NCBI GenBank assembly: GCA_000711775.1
Contig: ARYC01017974.1
Span: forward strand, 1 to 64,000
Direction of reading: 5' to 3'
DNA from: Oxytricha trifallax
Lineage: Eukaryota > Ciliophora > Spirotrichea > Sporadotrichida > Oxytrichidae
Length of the DNA stretch: 64,000 nucleotides
The position numbers and the translations under genes are program-made. Below the pieces are notes generated by a model that searched no databases, had not been told where the DNA came from, and worked only from the letters and a program-made list of their open reading frames with translations. Below, in pieces: positions 24,640 to 38,100 of the stretch. Numbering within the stretch: position 1 is the stretch's first letter; every line of letters starts with the position of its first letter.

Positions 24640-24800
24640 ATAACAACTGTTATCTTCTAGGCAATGAAATAATTTACCACAATGAAAAGTACAGAGAGTA
24701 TACTCTTAACATCAATGGGATTGATAAAAGTCTGATTTCAGATCTCTCAGCAAGTTAAAACCACAGCTTTAATTTCTTATTAAATCCATTAAATATAAAA
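24640..24800 (+). CDS. Candidate coding block, unidentified
   Basis: Reads NNCYLLGNEIIYHNEKYREY then TLNINGIDKSLISDLSASQN in one frame with Gln-decoded TAA. Protein-like composition, higher GC than flanks. No partner or family recognised. Confidence 0.35.
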
Positions 24801-25420
24801 TTCTAAAGAATTTTTTAAAATAGTCCACTATTTACAACTATTGTTGAAGGCTTTTCTAAATATTGATTTATTCATACTATCATGTAAATTGAATTTATAT
24901 TTACTAATGTAGTTAATTTTACTGTTATGATATTTTATAAGAACCTCTGTGGATAGAATTTCATAAAAATTATCTGAGAATCAATAATTTTAATGTACTT
25001 TCAGATTGTTAAATTAGTTTGAGATATAAAAGATATTGAAATGAATAAAATTTTAATTATCATTAATTAAATTCCTATATTTCTACTTTAAAATTTTAAA
25101 TTGAGATATTATATTAGAATAAATATTGAGAGATATGAAAAATTTTAGAATGGACAATGGAAATTTAGAAATTTATTAATTTAATGTTATTGAAAATAAA
25201 TGTTAATGAGTTATTTAATTTATTTGGTATTCATCTTATTTGTATAATTTTCTAATAATTAAGACGTAATAAAAATAAAAAGTAGCAATAAAATAATGAT
25301 ATAAATTTAAGCTTTAGTAATAATTGAGATTAAAACTGAAATCATTATTAATTAAGAATATATTTATATTGAGTAATTCTACTTCGAAAGAAAATGAACT
25401 AATGAATTCAAATGTAATAA

Positions 25421-27520
25421 TCATTATTAGTTAAGAAAAGAAATACTTCCTCTCCTATATTTTCTTATTTTAGCACTACTATCAATTAACTATGCTTATT
25501 AATTATTTTTAATTTTCAGTTTTGGCACAATAGAATTACTTAAATTTGAGTAATTATAATCTGGCATATAATTTTGATGAACTCTAAATGAATCTGTGTC
25601 AAGTTATAATTATTTCTCTTTTGTGAGTCTTTATGAATTTTTGCTCTATCTTGATTGCCTAATTTCATTTGAAGATTTTAAAATTACATAATTATTGTAT
25701 TTCAATAATTGATAGAATTTTAAATTTAATGATTCAATAGTTTATCTCCTGCTTGATTGAGAAGTTGATGGTAGATATTAACTTTATTAAATTTAAGCAT
25801 ATTAAGATTTCTTTCTAATAGCAAAGTTATTATAGTAATTGCTTGTAACTCTTTTGCTCAAAGATTCTTCATACTCATTTATGTAATCTCTTAAAGGTCT
25901 TTCATAGAAATTATTTATAAACATTGGCTATTGCTGCTTAGTTCTAGCTTATGGAGTCTAGTTTCTTTACCATTATATATAAATAATATAATAAATAAAT
26001 TCCACATAAAATCTTCCTTTCTCAAGCCTGATGGATTGATTTATTTTAATGTTGATTTGCTTCTGATTTTACTGCTATCTTTTTTAATCTGAAATTTGAT
26101 ATTTTTCAAATCGTTATTTATTGATTCGTAATCTTTAAATTATTGCTGATATGGGTTAGTTGGAGTTTAATTTACTTATTGACTACTCTTAATTGAATCT
26201 AAAATGCAAAAATTAAAATAACAATTAATCTAGAGAAAATTCCTCAACTTAAGTAACTTTTTTACTTTTATTATACTTCAATGAATCTTCCTTTTAAAAT
26301 TCTTACTACGATGTCTTTCTAAATGGAAGCTAATTTATATTCAATTTTTAACATTTTAACAAATTTAATATAGCTTGTACTGCAAAGGATCTAGAGTATT
26401 AAGTTTAATTTTATGCTTAATAGTAATTTATTTGACTAGCTATTGGAAGCTACTGTTAGGTTAAATCTATTAATCATTTTATTTATTATCTTATTAATTC
26501 TATTAAATTTTATCTTATTCCATCTTTTATTCTTATTGCTGTTTTTTAAAAGAAAATATATATTTAAGCTATATATTTACTATTTTATTTTTAGAAGCAT
26601 TATTAAGCCAAGCAAGCCACCTTTAGTTCCATTACTGCTTTTCTTCTTGGCTGGCGATTACTAAAGATTTTAAATGTCATTCTCAAATCCCTTATCAGCA
26701 TTTCCAGATTCGTTATTATTCTTGGCACTGCCAGTAGAATTAAGTCTAAATCTTTTTGCGAAGGTCTTCATTTTATTAAAATAGTTCTTATTGCTTAATT
26801 TTATATTATCAATTTACTCTTTGCGCAATTTTACATTATAAAATGGAAACTTCCTAGCTATTCACAAAAACAAAATAATAATTATGAGTTACTGCTTACA
26901 TTAAAAAAATAATATAGTTCAGATTATATTTAGGTCATTAACCAATTGCTCTTTTTGCAAGACTTGAGAAATATCATAGTTTAACTTCTAAATTACGCTT
27001 TTGACTCTCTCACTTCCTTTTGATTAAGCTTTTCTGCTCATTTGAATTACATTTGTCATAATATTCCATTAGGAAGGGCAAGGCTCTTGATTTATTAAAT
27101 GTTATTTACTATTTTGTTATTCTTAATAATAACCTTCTTTTTTAAGTTCCGATGTGATACAATCTTCTAGAGGAGGGTTTTCAAGTAAATAAATAATAAA
27201 GTAAGTCCTTCAAATCGTATTTAGGAATCTAGATTTAAATAAATAAAAAATGAATACACTTTCAAAATACTTATATTATTCTTATATATTAATTTTGGTA
27301 TTCCTTTTGCTTTATAAGCTTCCTTAGTATGAAGAATTCTAGCAATCAAAGTTATCCATATTTTCCAAATTCATATTTTCTGAACCTTTCGGAGATTTTC
27401 TGAACGACGGTATTATGCCTGTATTGAGAATTAGTACTTGCTTTTCTTAATCTTTTAATTATATTGAAGGCGGCTTTACCCGTTTATTTGTTTTTTTATT
27501 CGAGCTTCTCAATTGTAAAT
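25421..27520 (-). CDS. Unidentified Gln/Asn/Ser/Lys-rich protein in many MDSs
   Basis: Minus-strand coding blocks in order: about 27520-27370 (IEKLEQKNKQTGKAAFNIIK), 27425-27240 (GIIPSFRKSPKGSENMNLEN), 27175-26920 (ENPPLEDCITSELKKEG, then SRKAQSKGSERVKS), 26771-26590 (MKTFAKRFRLNSTGSAKNNN), 26540-26445 joined to 26330-26280 by a 9-bp repeat TGGAAGCTA (frame kept: NRFNLTVASIQKDIVVRI), 26170-25960 (NDLKNIKFQIKKDSSKIRSK) and 25900-25421 (ERPLRDYINEYEESLSKRV to SAKIRKYRRGSISFLN), ending at TGA. No domain recognised; the first blocks look coiled-coil. It could be more than one gene, and the true start is not fixed. Confidence 0.55.
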
Positions 27521-28832
27521 TAATAATTAATATTTGAATTTTATAATTTAATTTATATTTATGATTAAATTAAATATCAATATATAACTAGAGAAGGACT
27601 TTGTTTATTCGGTTGGAGTCTAGCTTTACTTAATTTGATGGGTGACATATTTTATTTTAACTGTTAAATACTATTGAAGGAATGCAAAAGATATCATGAA
27701 AATTAAATCACAATTATTTATTGCAAAAGAATTTTTCAACATCAAGAGTAATAAATAATTAAAAATTTACGTTATGTAGTGGGTAGCCAAAATCTAATTT
27801 GTGCTTTTTATTAAATTTTATCAGGGATATTTATATTTTTTATGATAATAAAATTTGAAACTTAAATATTTTATTAAGAAGACGAATTAATTTATAAGGA
27901 TATAAAAATTATAAATTTATTTCTTAAATGTATAATTACTATATAATTAATTTTAAACTTTATAAAAAAATTAAAGAGAAAATTTGTCGAAGCATTTAAT
28001 TTACTATTTGAATGTATTTTTAAAATATAATTATTATAAAATTAACCTTAAAATCTTTTAGCTATCACTTGAAGTTTTAATGTCAAGATCACTTGAAAAT
28101 TTAATATAGTACCTAAATATTTTATAGAAAATGAAACAGTTTTATTCATTGAGTGATTTCTCGCTATCTCTTAGTGATGTAGGCCCAAATATATAAATAT
28201 ATAATAATTGTAATTAATATTTCATTGAGTAATAATTGAATAATACAAATAATTATTTATAAATAATAATCTTGGAATATTGCTTGTTGTAATTTAATTT
28301 CTTTCTCAATAAATTGATAAATAATAATGATTTGAATCAAAATAAATAAATAAGTAAAATAGGAAACCATGAAATAAAAATAAATCAATATCTAAACTGT
28401 TCAAGTATCTTTTTTGATTATTATCTTTCAAATAATAGTCTTAATACTAAAATGGTCTGAGCCATTTTGAGATTGCTTAATAATTATTTTGGGATTCTGG
28501 TATAAAATCGTATTTTGAGAAAAATTATAATTAAAATATATACTCAAAATTATTTCATTCTTCATTATAAATTTAGGAGAACTCAAGAATTATGTCTGTA
28601 ATTTATTTAGGGTAGGTTAGCATCTAATGATTTTATTTAATAGAATCATAACCCAAATAAGATTTATAAAACTAATAATATTTCATAATTACAATATAAT
28701 TCTTTATTTTCGTAAAAACCTCTATAGTTATTTATAAATTATTCTATTCATTTTTATAGTGCAAATTTAAATAAAAAATTATCATTAATATATTCAAACC
28801 GCAATAAAATCTGATTATCTTTCTTTTCTAAA
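27521..28832. other. AT-rich spacer
   Basis: No gene supported. A minor feature is aatggtctgagccatt, a short palindrome near 28450. Confidence 0.4.
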
Positions 28833-30990
28833 TCATTTCGTTCTAGAGATAATAATCTAGAACTGAATAATAAGAATATAACTGTATACATTTTTACTCT
28901 GTTATAATTAATATAAGATATTTAAATTTACTGAAATATCAACCTACTTCAATATATTTTGCTTAAACTCTGTCGATGATGTGCTCAAATTTAACCTTCT
29001 TAATTAAACAATTCTCTATTAAACTTCCAGAAAGAAGCAGTTATTTTTAATCAAGTTAAATAAATCGTAAGCAAGTTATCATTTAATGAATACATCAATC
29101 TTCTCGCAAGACTTAATTTAACTCTAGTAAATTCTATTCCATTAACAATGAGCAATAAAGAACATTATACACAGGAGTTTATGATTACTACTATTTTACT
29201 TTTTAATTTATGAACTAAAGTTATTTAAAAACAATATGTTATCCTACTCATTGTATAAAACTATTGGTTTTTGTATAACAAAATATTTACTTCATTTAAT
29301 CAAATTTAAAGAGGGTGAATAATAGTTGAGTGCAGGAATATAATTTTTACTTATTGACTACCTAATTCTAAACTATCTAGTTCTTTTTATCATGATTCAT
29401 TAATAAAAGTATTGAATATAAATATAATATCAGAGGATCTATATCAAACTAATGCAATTACCAATAAGATTTTAATCATAATTATTGTAAAAAGTTTTTT
29501 ACGATAAATTGGAGCTTTAAAATTAATCAATATATTTCTTTCCTCTATGGCTAAGTACTAAAAATTATCTAATTGTTTTTTTCAATAATCTGTGGAGAAA
29601 TACGGATGTAATGATTTTAGCAATGAAACATGTCTAATGGACAGTTAGATCAGTATTTTCAAATCTTAGAGTTGCTAGGGTTGTCATTTATCCACATTTT
29701 ACTTTTTTGCAGTACCCATTTTAAGAACAAGAATAAAATGAAAATCTTACAGACGTTCTTATATAAGTGCTCCTTAAAAGTTGAACAATTCTTTTATCTG
29801 ATTAAGCCAAAAAAATATTTATTTTTATCCATATTTAAAATTAAGAGTTAAAAATACAAAGCTTATAAAATATTTCAAAATAGGATTAATTATTTATATT
29901 TATTCTGTAGATAAAGATGATTTCTTTACTTAGCCAGATCTGTTACTATGCAACAAATTTTTTTTAATAATGTGAAATTTTATCTTAAAATTTTAATTAT
30001 TACATAGACTAACTGTTGTTAATTTAAAAGATTTATCATCGACTTTTAAACATTTTTCTGATATAGAATTTGATTTAATAATAATCACACAAATCTTAAT
30101 ATTATAGTTTTGCTTGAAAATATTAGTAGATATGAATAATTTATCAAATAAATATATTTAGTTGAGTATCGTAAATTTTATATGGTCATGTTAATTGATA
30201 CTAAATATGAAATTAATAGTTTGTCACAAAAAGATTCTACTTGTCTCTTTTTTGTTTAGTTTAGAGAGAGTTGGTGATATATTTTATTTTGAGTTGTACT
30301 TTTATTAATAAAATAAATATAAATATCTTTTAAATGACAGTATCTAAAAGACTCTCTTCATCTTATATGTCAGTGTCATCTATTAACATACTCTCATTCT
30401 GATAATTCTCAAAATTTAAATGCAAAAAAATTATTAAAAATTTTTATATTAATTGTAATTGCACTAGTTATTTTTGCCATGCTACAAAGATCTATATTCC
30501 TGTAGATTATTTGAAACTTTGGAATTCTACTATATCTTGGGGATGATGCAATATATTTATTAATATTTATATTTTAGTTGCAATCTTAAATGTTAAATGC
30601 TGGGATTTCTTCGTTTCCAAAATTATTAGCTATGTCTTGCATTAAAGGCGCAATTAAATTTTGATTATCTTAGATTTATATATTGCAATTATTTTATTTT
30701 TTTAATGATTAGTAATTAATTCATTTATAATTCTTAATTGATTTATGAAATAGTATATAAATTAATTAATTATTTTGTAAAAATAAATTTAGAATATTGA
30801 GCTGATTGCCATTTTTTATTTGAGCTTATTTTTATTTATCATTCGAAGTAGATAAATTATTTTCTAACAATAATAGCTTCCTTTAAATATTTTAATTATT
30901 TATATAATCCTTTTGCTCAAGCTACTCTTTTTCTATCTCGGTATTAATTTTTATTTCTTACCTTATAAATTTAATAATCAAATTTCAAAC
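28833..30990 (-). CDS. Unidentified coiled-coil/acidic protein in several MDSs
   Basis: Minus-strand blocks: about 30945-30780 (NTEIEKEQLEQKDYINNQNI, coiled-coil-like), 30648-30430 (MQDIANNFGNEEIPAF, IASSPRYSRIPKFQII), 30425-30330 (NYQNESMLIDDTDIQDEESL, acidic) and 29040-28833 (RIVQLRRLNLSTSSTEFKQN, ending ISRTK and TGA). Pointers were not resolved, so linking these into one gene is inference. No family recognised. Confidence 0.45.
29630..29851 (+). CDS. Doubtful short ORF
   Basis: Starts MSNGQLDQYFQILELLGLSF and continues to TAA as a 73-codon open frame (longer with TAA as Gln). It lies opposite and between blocks of the minus-strand gene. Composition is protein-like, but no partner block was found. 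Confidence 0.2.
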   Translation: MSNGQLDQYFQILELLGLSFIHILLFCSTHFKNKNKMKILQTFLYKCSLKVEQFFYLIKPKKYLFLSIFKIKS

Positions 30991-32029
30991 AATAAAAATC
31001 ATAATAATAATTGTTTTGGTTAACCTTTGTTTTACGAATGATTTATCATGATTTCAGGATTCATAATGTTAATAAATAAAAGCAATTAATGTTATTTAAT
31101 ACAAATTTAAAGCCTAATTATTATATAATTCCTCATATTAATATTTCTATTATATTATTTTAAATATGATTTAGATGTATTTTCAATTTAGATTTATTTC
31201 AATTTTATACAAATGTTGTTTGAATTGTCAAGAATTGATTGTTTGTTAGTATATTTGTTAAGTTTTAATTTCCTCAATGATTTGACATTTTGATGCATTA
31301 TTTTTGTTTTAAATAATACAATATTTTATATGATTAATAATTTGATTGATTAAAATAAAACAATCATATTATTAAAAATATTATTAGAATTAAGCAATAT
31401 AATGATATAACTAACTTCATTTAAAATTATTATTTCTTTAAAGCAATTAACATAAACTAAATTATTTTGTGAAATTATATCTTTAAAATTTTCAGTAAAT
31501 AATTTTTGTATATTCTTTTATAATTGTATAAATTAAATGAAAGACAAAAAATTATTTATAGAAATCTATTAAAAATCTAATAATAAATTTTGTTAGATAA
31601 TTGCTTTTATTTAAAATATTTTTCATTAAAAAATATATATTGTAAGGTAAATTAAATTATTTTCTAGGTGTTGGTATTTTCCAAATCATTGTGAGTTTAT
31701 TTCTTTACTTTCATTGAATTTCTTATTACTTATAAATAACTTGAGAAACAGATTCTTTAATCTAATTTCTTTAATTATTCTAACCAAATACCCAATTAAT
31801 CTAAAACTATTAGTTATAGTGAAATTTAACTAATTAATATAAATGCTTAAATATACAAATATTTTGCAAAAAGTTAAAAAACTATAATTTTTAATAAAAG
31901 TATAATTTGAATTCGAATAGGAAGTTGTTAAAAGTTTAATTTAAATTTGAAAATAAGAATAATTATTATAGGAATTTGGTAGCTTTTCAATTATTACACT
32001 AAGTACTAATATATATATATATATATATA
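30991..32029. other. AT-rich spacer
   Basis: Very AT-rich, ending in a (TA)n run at about 32008-32026. No gene supported. Confidence 0.5.
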
Positions 32030-33708
32030 AGGGCTCCTATCACAAAACAGAAAGCAACCAAATTCCTAGGGCCTAGTATTTAAGACTTTTAATATTATTA
32101 ATCAGACTTTGAAATTATTCATAACAGCTATAAATGGCGGCCTCCCTTAGTCAGTCATCTGAACCAGGTTGATGAGAGATTCACAGGCTTTACCAGAGAC
32201 GTCCCGTGAAGATGCCGTTAAGCCAGTACTACCAGCGGGGAGCCTTGCAGGCATGGATGCAAAGGGAGATGAGGGTGAAGCCATTGACATGTTTGACATT
32301 TACTGTATCACAATTGCAAGCATCTACATCGCATGGCTGCCATAAATTTCCATTTGCCTTGTATGGTCCAACTATCATATGGCCTTCTCAAGCGATTCAG
32401 ACAATACTCGTGACTCTTTGAGCGGTTGGAGGGTTGGTGATAGCGTATTTCAAGTAGTACTTGGTGCATTGTGATTAAGAAGAGCAAGATGTGGCAACTT
32501 TATTTGCGCTGAGACTATTAGTATATACGCATGGAACTGAAAGAGTATTAGTAAGAGGAAGACTTGTATTAGCTGCTACCTACTCAATGATTACACCTTC
32601 TCTCTTGGTATCTGGGCCTGCACTATTTACTGCGAAGAAGTCATTGTGGAGATCTTTAGTGCCAGAGTGGGTGGGAACTCCATTGGTCGAGACACTAACG
32701 AGTGCAGCGAGCACGGTAAACTGCTTCAAGATTCCTCTGCCTCCCTATTGGTAAGTGCACTCCATCTCTTTAGAACTCCATTATATAGTTAAAGAATCCG
32801 CCTAGGCGTCTCATAGAGCAGGATAGAGGAAAACGCGCAGCACAGAGTGGAAATAGTAGCAGGCTAAGGAGATTCGCAGGTTTGACTGAATTGAATGGAG
32901 GATACACTCAGTCTGAGAAATGGAGATGTGCCTCTAGGCGCTCGCACAATGGCATAGGGTGGTCCCCGAAAATAAAGATGCTCACTTATCTAGCGATCTA
33001 CGTCACTTGTCTAAGTCGGAGACCCCATCTCCGTAGATAAAAACATGGAGAATCACGTGGTACTACTGGCCGCCCCTCATTCGAAGGTTCGCCCCTTACT
33101 TCGTCTGCAAAACCGAAAGTACATAAATGCCTGAATTCCCCTTGGAAGTGATTTGACCACTTTATAAAGGAACCCACTAAACCAATACTGTATGCTCGAG
33201 AGCAGATAGATGCCGTGAAACTGATGCTTAGGCTGTACTATACCTTCCCGCTGAGACAGCAACGGATTACCTATTAGCTTCATCATTAAGCATCCCCTTT
33301 AGAACACCCACCTATCTGTCAACATTTGGACAAAAGTGTCAACATTTTGACATCGAGATTCTTAAGTGTAGAATGTGGTACGTGTTGAAGAGCCACGATC
33401 AAGAGCGAAGACTTCAGACTAAAATGCCATGCAAATAAGAAGGAATGAAAGCTTGGCCATGAATCGCATGAGAGCTTGCAGTCTAAGCAGGGTAGATCTT
33501 TCCAGTAGTAGGAATAAGAAGACATCTCTTTAGCCAATACTCTCAATGACTCCACTCTTAAGCATCCTACTCTACTAATAGTATTCGCTTGTTAAATTGC
33601 CAAATATAGTAATTACGCTCATGTTATAAATATATTATCTCTCCTATATGTATTTAGCTAATGGGTTTTGTTTTTGCATTTGATTTTCTTTTTCACTAAT
33701 TTTTACAT
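32030..33708 (-). repeat. GC-rich dispersed element, copy 2 (inverted)
   Basis: Reverse-oriented homologue of 3830-5495. Matching landmarks include accagcggggagcc, caagcatctacatcgcatgg, ggcggcctccctt, the gttgaca pair at 33320-33350, and the tract encoding FRFCRRSKGR on the minus strand (33095-33125). Divergence is substantial, with many indels. The left edge sits beside the (TA)n run. Confidence 0.75.
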
Positions 33709-35125
33709 TATTTTATAAAAACTTTTAAAATTAAATAATCGTAAATTATTTTAATTATTAAATGTATATTTTTCTGTTAAATTAAAGGTAGATTCTAATC
33801 AGTTTGTATCCCAAATAAAATTTTAATTTTCTAATAAAAAAAGTAATAAATTTTTACTGCTTTTTAATAGAAAGTTTAATCAAATTTTAACTTGATTTTT
33901 TTCCAAAAAAATGGTTTATATTCATTCTGATTAGTTTGAGAAACATGATAAATGTTCTTTTGAGTAACGCATGTTCCAATTGTTTTTTTTTATTTCTTTT
34001 CCCAAGATTATTGATTAATTTGATATTCCAAAATCTCTTCTTTACTCGCAAATAAAAAATTATATCAAGCATTTTATTTGATTATTTGCTGATTAATTGA
34101 TTAAATCTCTCTTTGTTAAAATAAAAAATCAATAATATCATTGTTTTGATCTCAACCATTCTCCCTGACAATTATTATAAAGGAAAGCATAATATCAAAT
34201 AATTTCAATTTTATTAATTTTTATAACCTTTTTGTGTAATTTTAATTAAATAATGTTAAATATTTGGGAACATTTAAACTAAAAATAAATTCAAACTCGA
34301 GAATAATATATTTAATCGGTTATAAGAGCTGTTAATCAGATAATTATTCTAAGAATCAGAAAAAATTAAAGTTAATATATTTAATTATATTAAATTATTA
34401 ATCTAAAAAACTTTGCATAAATACTTATGATTTTGGAGTGAAATTGAAATATTTGGATTTTATATTCCATTTATATAAATAATTCCATTTTATTATTTTG
34501 TAATTTCTCTTTAAATTAGATAATTCTATAGGTATTATAGTTTAAAGTATGAAATTTTCTTAAAAATTATGTTTAATTTTAGTTTAAATCTTAATATTGG
34601 ATTATTTTTTAAAAAATAGTTATAATATTAAATTAATATATTCCAAATAATTTGTATTATTTTAATAATTTCCTGTAAATTTTTCACAATTTAAAGGATA
34701 TGAGAAAATTAAAAAAAATATAAAAAAAAATTTAAACCTTTTTAGACAAAATATCTTAAGAATTTTTAGAAATGTAGGCACCTCACCTCAGCCTAAAGAG
34801 ACTAATGAACTTTTTTCCATCTAATATTACTTAGATCAATAATTTTGATCAAACATGCTTTTTTAAATGAATTAAGACTGAATGATTTTACCAATAATAA
34901 CTTAATTCTAGGCAAATTTAACCAATCAATAATTTATAAATAAAAGAACATAAAATAATATAAAGAATTTAAAAATTAAGATATTTTATATTCTTTTAAA
35001 ATAAGATGTATTTTAAAATTCCAAAATAAATTTAATTATAAAGATAATTTAATTCATTGTTTTTCAATAAATATTTACTTACTAAAATTATTAGAATATA
35101 ATAATATTAAAGTTCTCAATATTAT
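33709..35125. other. AT-rich spacer with one small coding-like block
   Basis: Mostly AT-rich. At 34774-34853 the plus strand reads GTSPQPKETNELFSIQ in one frame; this may be a stray MDS but is short. Confidence 0.3.
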
Positions 35126-38100
35126 TCAAAAGAGCCTCATTAAATTATAATAAAATATTACATCTATTCCACCCCTTATTTCATTGAAAAATGGATGATA
35201 TAGTGCTTCATTAGCATTTAATCGGTCCTAAGGATTTTCATTTATCATTATTGTCCAATTTATAGAAATTCGGAAAATTAAAATAAATATATTTTTAAAT
35301 TAAAATCTTTTGGTGGTTATCTATATTTAAAATTCGTTAAAATAATTATTAAATTTTAAACTTAAAGGATAGGGTGACCCACAGGGGGGCCGATGGTGGA
35401 GACTTTCTAATAGAGCTTTATGCTACTTTAAGGACTGCTGAGGGTAGAAAGGGGGTTGCTGGGTTCACCGCATTAGGGGGCTAGTCGGCGGGGTTCAATC
35501 TATCAGCTTCTACTCTCCTTGAGTGGGCTGCACGCTAGCATTCCCTGCAAGAGATGAGCTACCTGGCATGATTTCAGTTTCCTAGGTAATAGGAAGCATG
35601 ATGAAGGTGGTGCTCAGCCTTCAAAAGTGAGACAATGAGAACCATAGAAGCCAACGATAACAATTTCCCTCCCACACCAGGTCGGGTTAATAAGGCTACC
35701 ACAGCGAAAGGACAGTGACTACTATCACAGCACAGTGGAACCAGGTAAGAGTTTTCATCAGTCCTCCCTTTAATTGTTTACAGGAAGCAGATCTCTACGA
35801 GCTCTTTGGGGGATCTTCCAAGTTCGATAGACTCTTATCTCGTATGCGTCTAGGTAACAGGGTGAAGTGGAATGAGAATGAGGTATTTTTTCGGAGTTTT
35901 TAGAGTTCATGACTTGCCACTTCAACTCAAATCGTATACGTCTACGTAAAGATTAAGATTGATTGTTTGATTTTAGTATTAAACAGTGATTATGTTAAAT
36001 ATTAATTTTTAGATTACTCATTAACCATCACAAATTCGTTAAACTTTAATAAAATATTAAATATATGCTCAAATTATAATTAAATATACAATTTAAGTGT
36101 GACCTGAAGTGATAAATAATTTACTATAATAAATTCTCACAAAAATAAAACAAAAATAATCTACTTTGGCAATAATGATATTAAAAAATAGGTTATAAAT
36201 GAAGAAAACCTTTTTAATTATATTTATTTTATTAATAATAAATTATTACTAAATATAAATGTCTATAAAATCGCAAAAATATTAATAAAATTAAAAATAA
36301 TTTAAATTAATAAAATCACTCATTTAACTAAAGCTCTAAATTAATCTTGATATATTTATTATAAATTTAGTGCATTTATTATAAATCCAATTAATTCTAA
36401 TTTTTTTAATCCATTAATAGTAAGTCTTAAAGCTTCGAAGAGAATTTATGGGGGGGGCAACACCTGAATCAGTAAATTATTATCTTATTTCTACCCTCCT
36501 TATAACTTTTTCAATACATCACTAATATCAATTAAGGGTCAATTAACATGAATTAAGAATCAAAAATAGGTATAGGTAACTCCTTCAGGTCTAAAAGATC
36601 AAGTTTATACATAAAAATAATCATATAAATATGCACATTTTTTAAATTATTTTTTTCAAAAAAATTGCAATTTTAACTTGAATTTTGATTTATCTAAATG
36701 TTATATAATTTAAATTCTAACGAGTTACCAATATAAAATTTGGAGATATTCTGATACGAGCTTAGTAAACTGCCTTTACTTTTATATTGGTAACTCGTTA
36801 GAATTTAAATTATATAACATTTAGATAAATCAAAATTCAAGTTAAAATTGCAATTTTTTTGAAAAAAATAATTTAAAAAAATGTGCATATTTATATGATT
36901 ATTTTTATGTATAAACTTGATCTTTTAGACCTGAAGGAGTTACCTATACCTATTTTTGATTCTTAATTCATGTTAATTGACCCTTAATTGATATTAGTGA
37001 TGTATTGAAAAAGTTATAAGGAGGGTAGAAATAAGATAATAATTTACTGGTTCAGGTGTTGCCCCCCCCCCGAATTTATAATTAATTGAATAAATTTATT
37101 TAAAAAATATATATTTATACTGATGTCTTTAGAAAATGATTCACTTATCAAGCATCTCTTATTTTTGATCAGCACTTCTCGCTAGGTTGATCCATAGAAT
37201 AGTTGTTTTCGACAGATGAGGTTATAAAGTATACAACCCAGACTAAAAATATCAGACTTGAAGCCATACTTAATTATATATTATTTATAAAGGTCATTAA
37301 AAAAAGATATTATAAGGATTTGCTTTAAGAGTAAATTATTGTTAAATTATGATAAAAAAATGTTTATTTTTATTATATAAACTTGAGAAAAGTATTTTAC
37401 TTTGATTTCATTTTTATAACTGATAAAAATATTAATTAAATGATTAATTTTTATTAATTACTCGTAAAATGAACAATATATTTGCGTTTGACAACATTTT
37501 TTAAATAAAAAGATCTATTGAACATTCTTAACAATTCAAAAATAATTTAGAGAATTATATTTAAAAAATTAACTATTTTAATAATTAAAACAAATCTTAC
37601 ACAATGATTTTCTATGACTTTAGATTAATATTTATTTACAATCTTTTTGCTATTTTAAATTACAAATGAAAAGGAAATATTCTGAATATAATTTTTTTGT
37701 GTAGATTTATTAAAGTCTTATGAATATTTACTTATGATGAAAAATAAATGCTTTAATTAATTAGCAAAAGATTATGGATAATAATTTGTGGATTATATAA
37801 TTTGTAAATTATTTTAATTTATTTTACTTCCCCCCTTTGAGAACTTCAGGTGCAAAATATCCAGCTGTGCCACAAACAACAGTATCATCGATGTTTTAAC
37901 TTGTAATATCTATTGCGAACCCAAAATCAGCAATTGTTACTTCTAGGTCTTTCTTCGAAACTTCGTTAGTTAATAGACATAGCAAAATATTATCCCTTTA
38001 AAATTTATATATTCTAATAAAATATATGATTTAGAGAATTAAATTATATAAAATATTGAGAATTATTAATATTATCTTATCTATTATCCATCATAATTTT

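Larger units (their letters stand above)
35269..37145. other. IES of the kinase gene holding a GC island and foldback 3
   Basis: A 1.88-kb IES bounded by TAGAAA. It contains the GC-rich island 35372-35930, AT-rich DNA and foldback element 3. Confidence 0.75.

Noticed and set aside
32206-32754. Two plus-strand ORFs of 71 and 87 codons
   Set aside because: They are inside GC-rich repeat copy 2, are antisense to its matching orientation, and the frame is not kept in copy 1.
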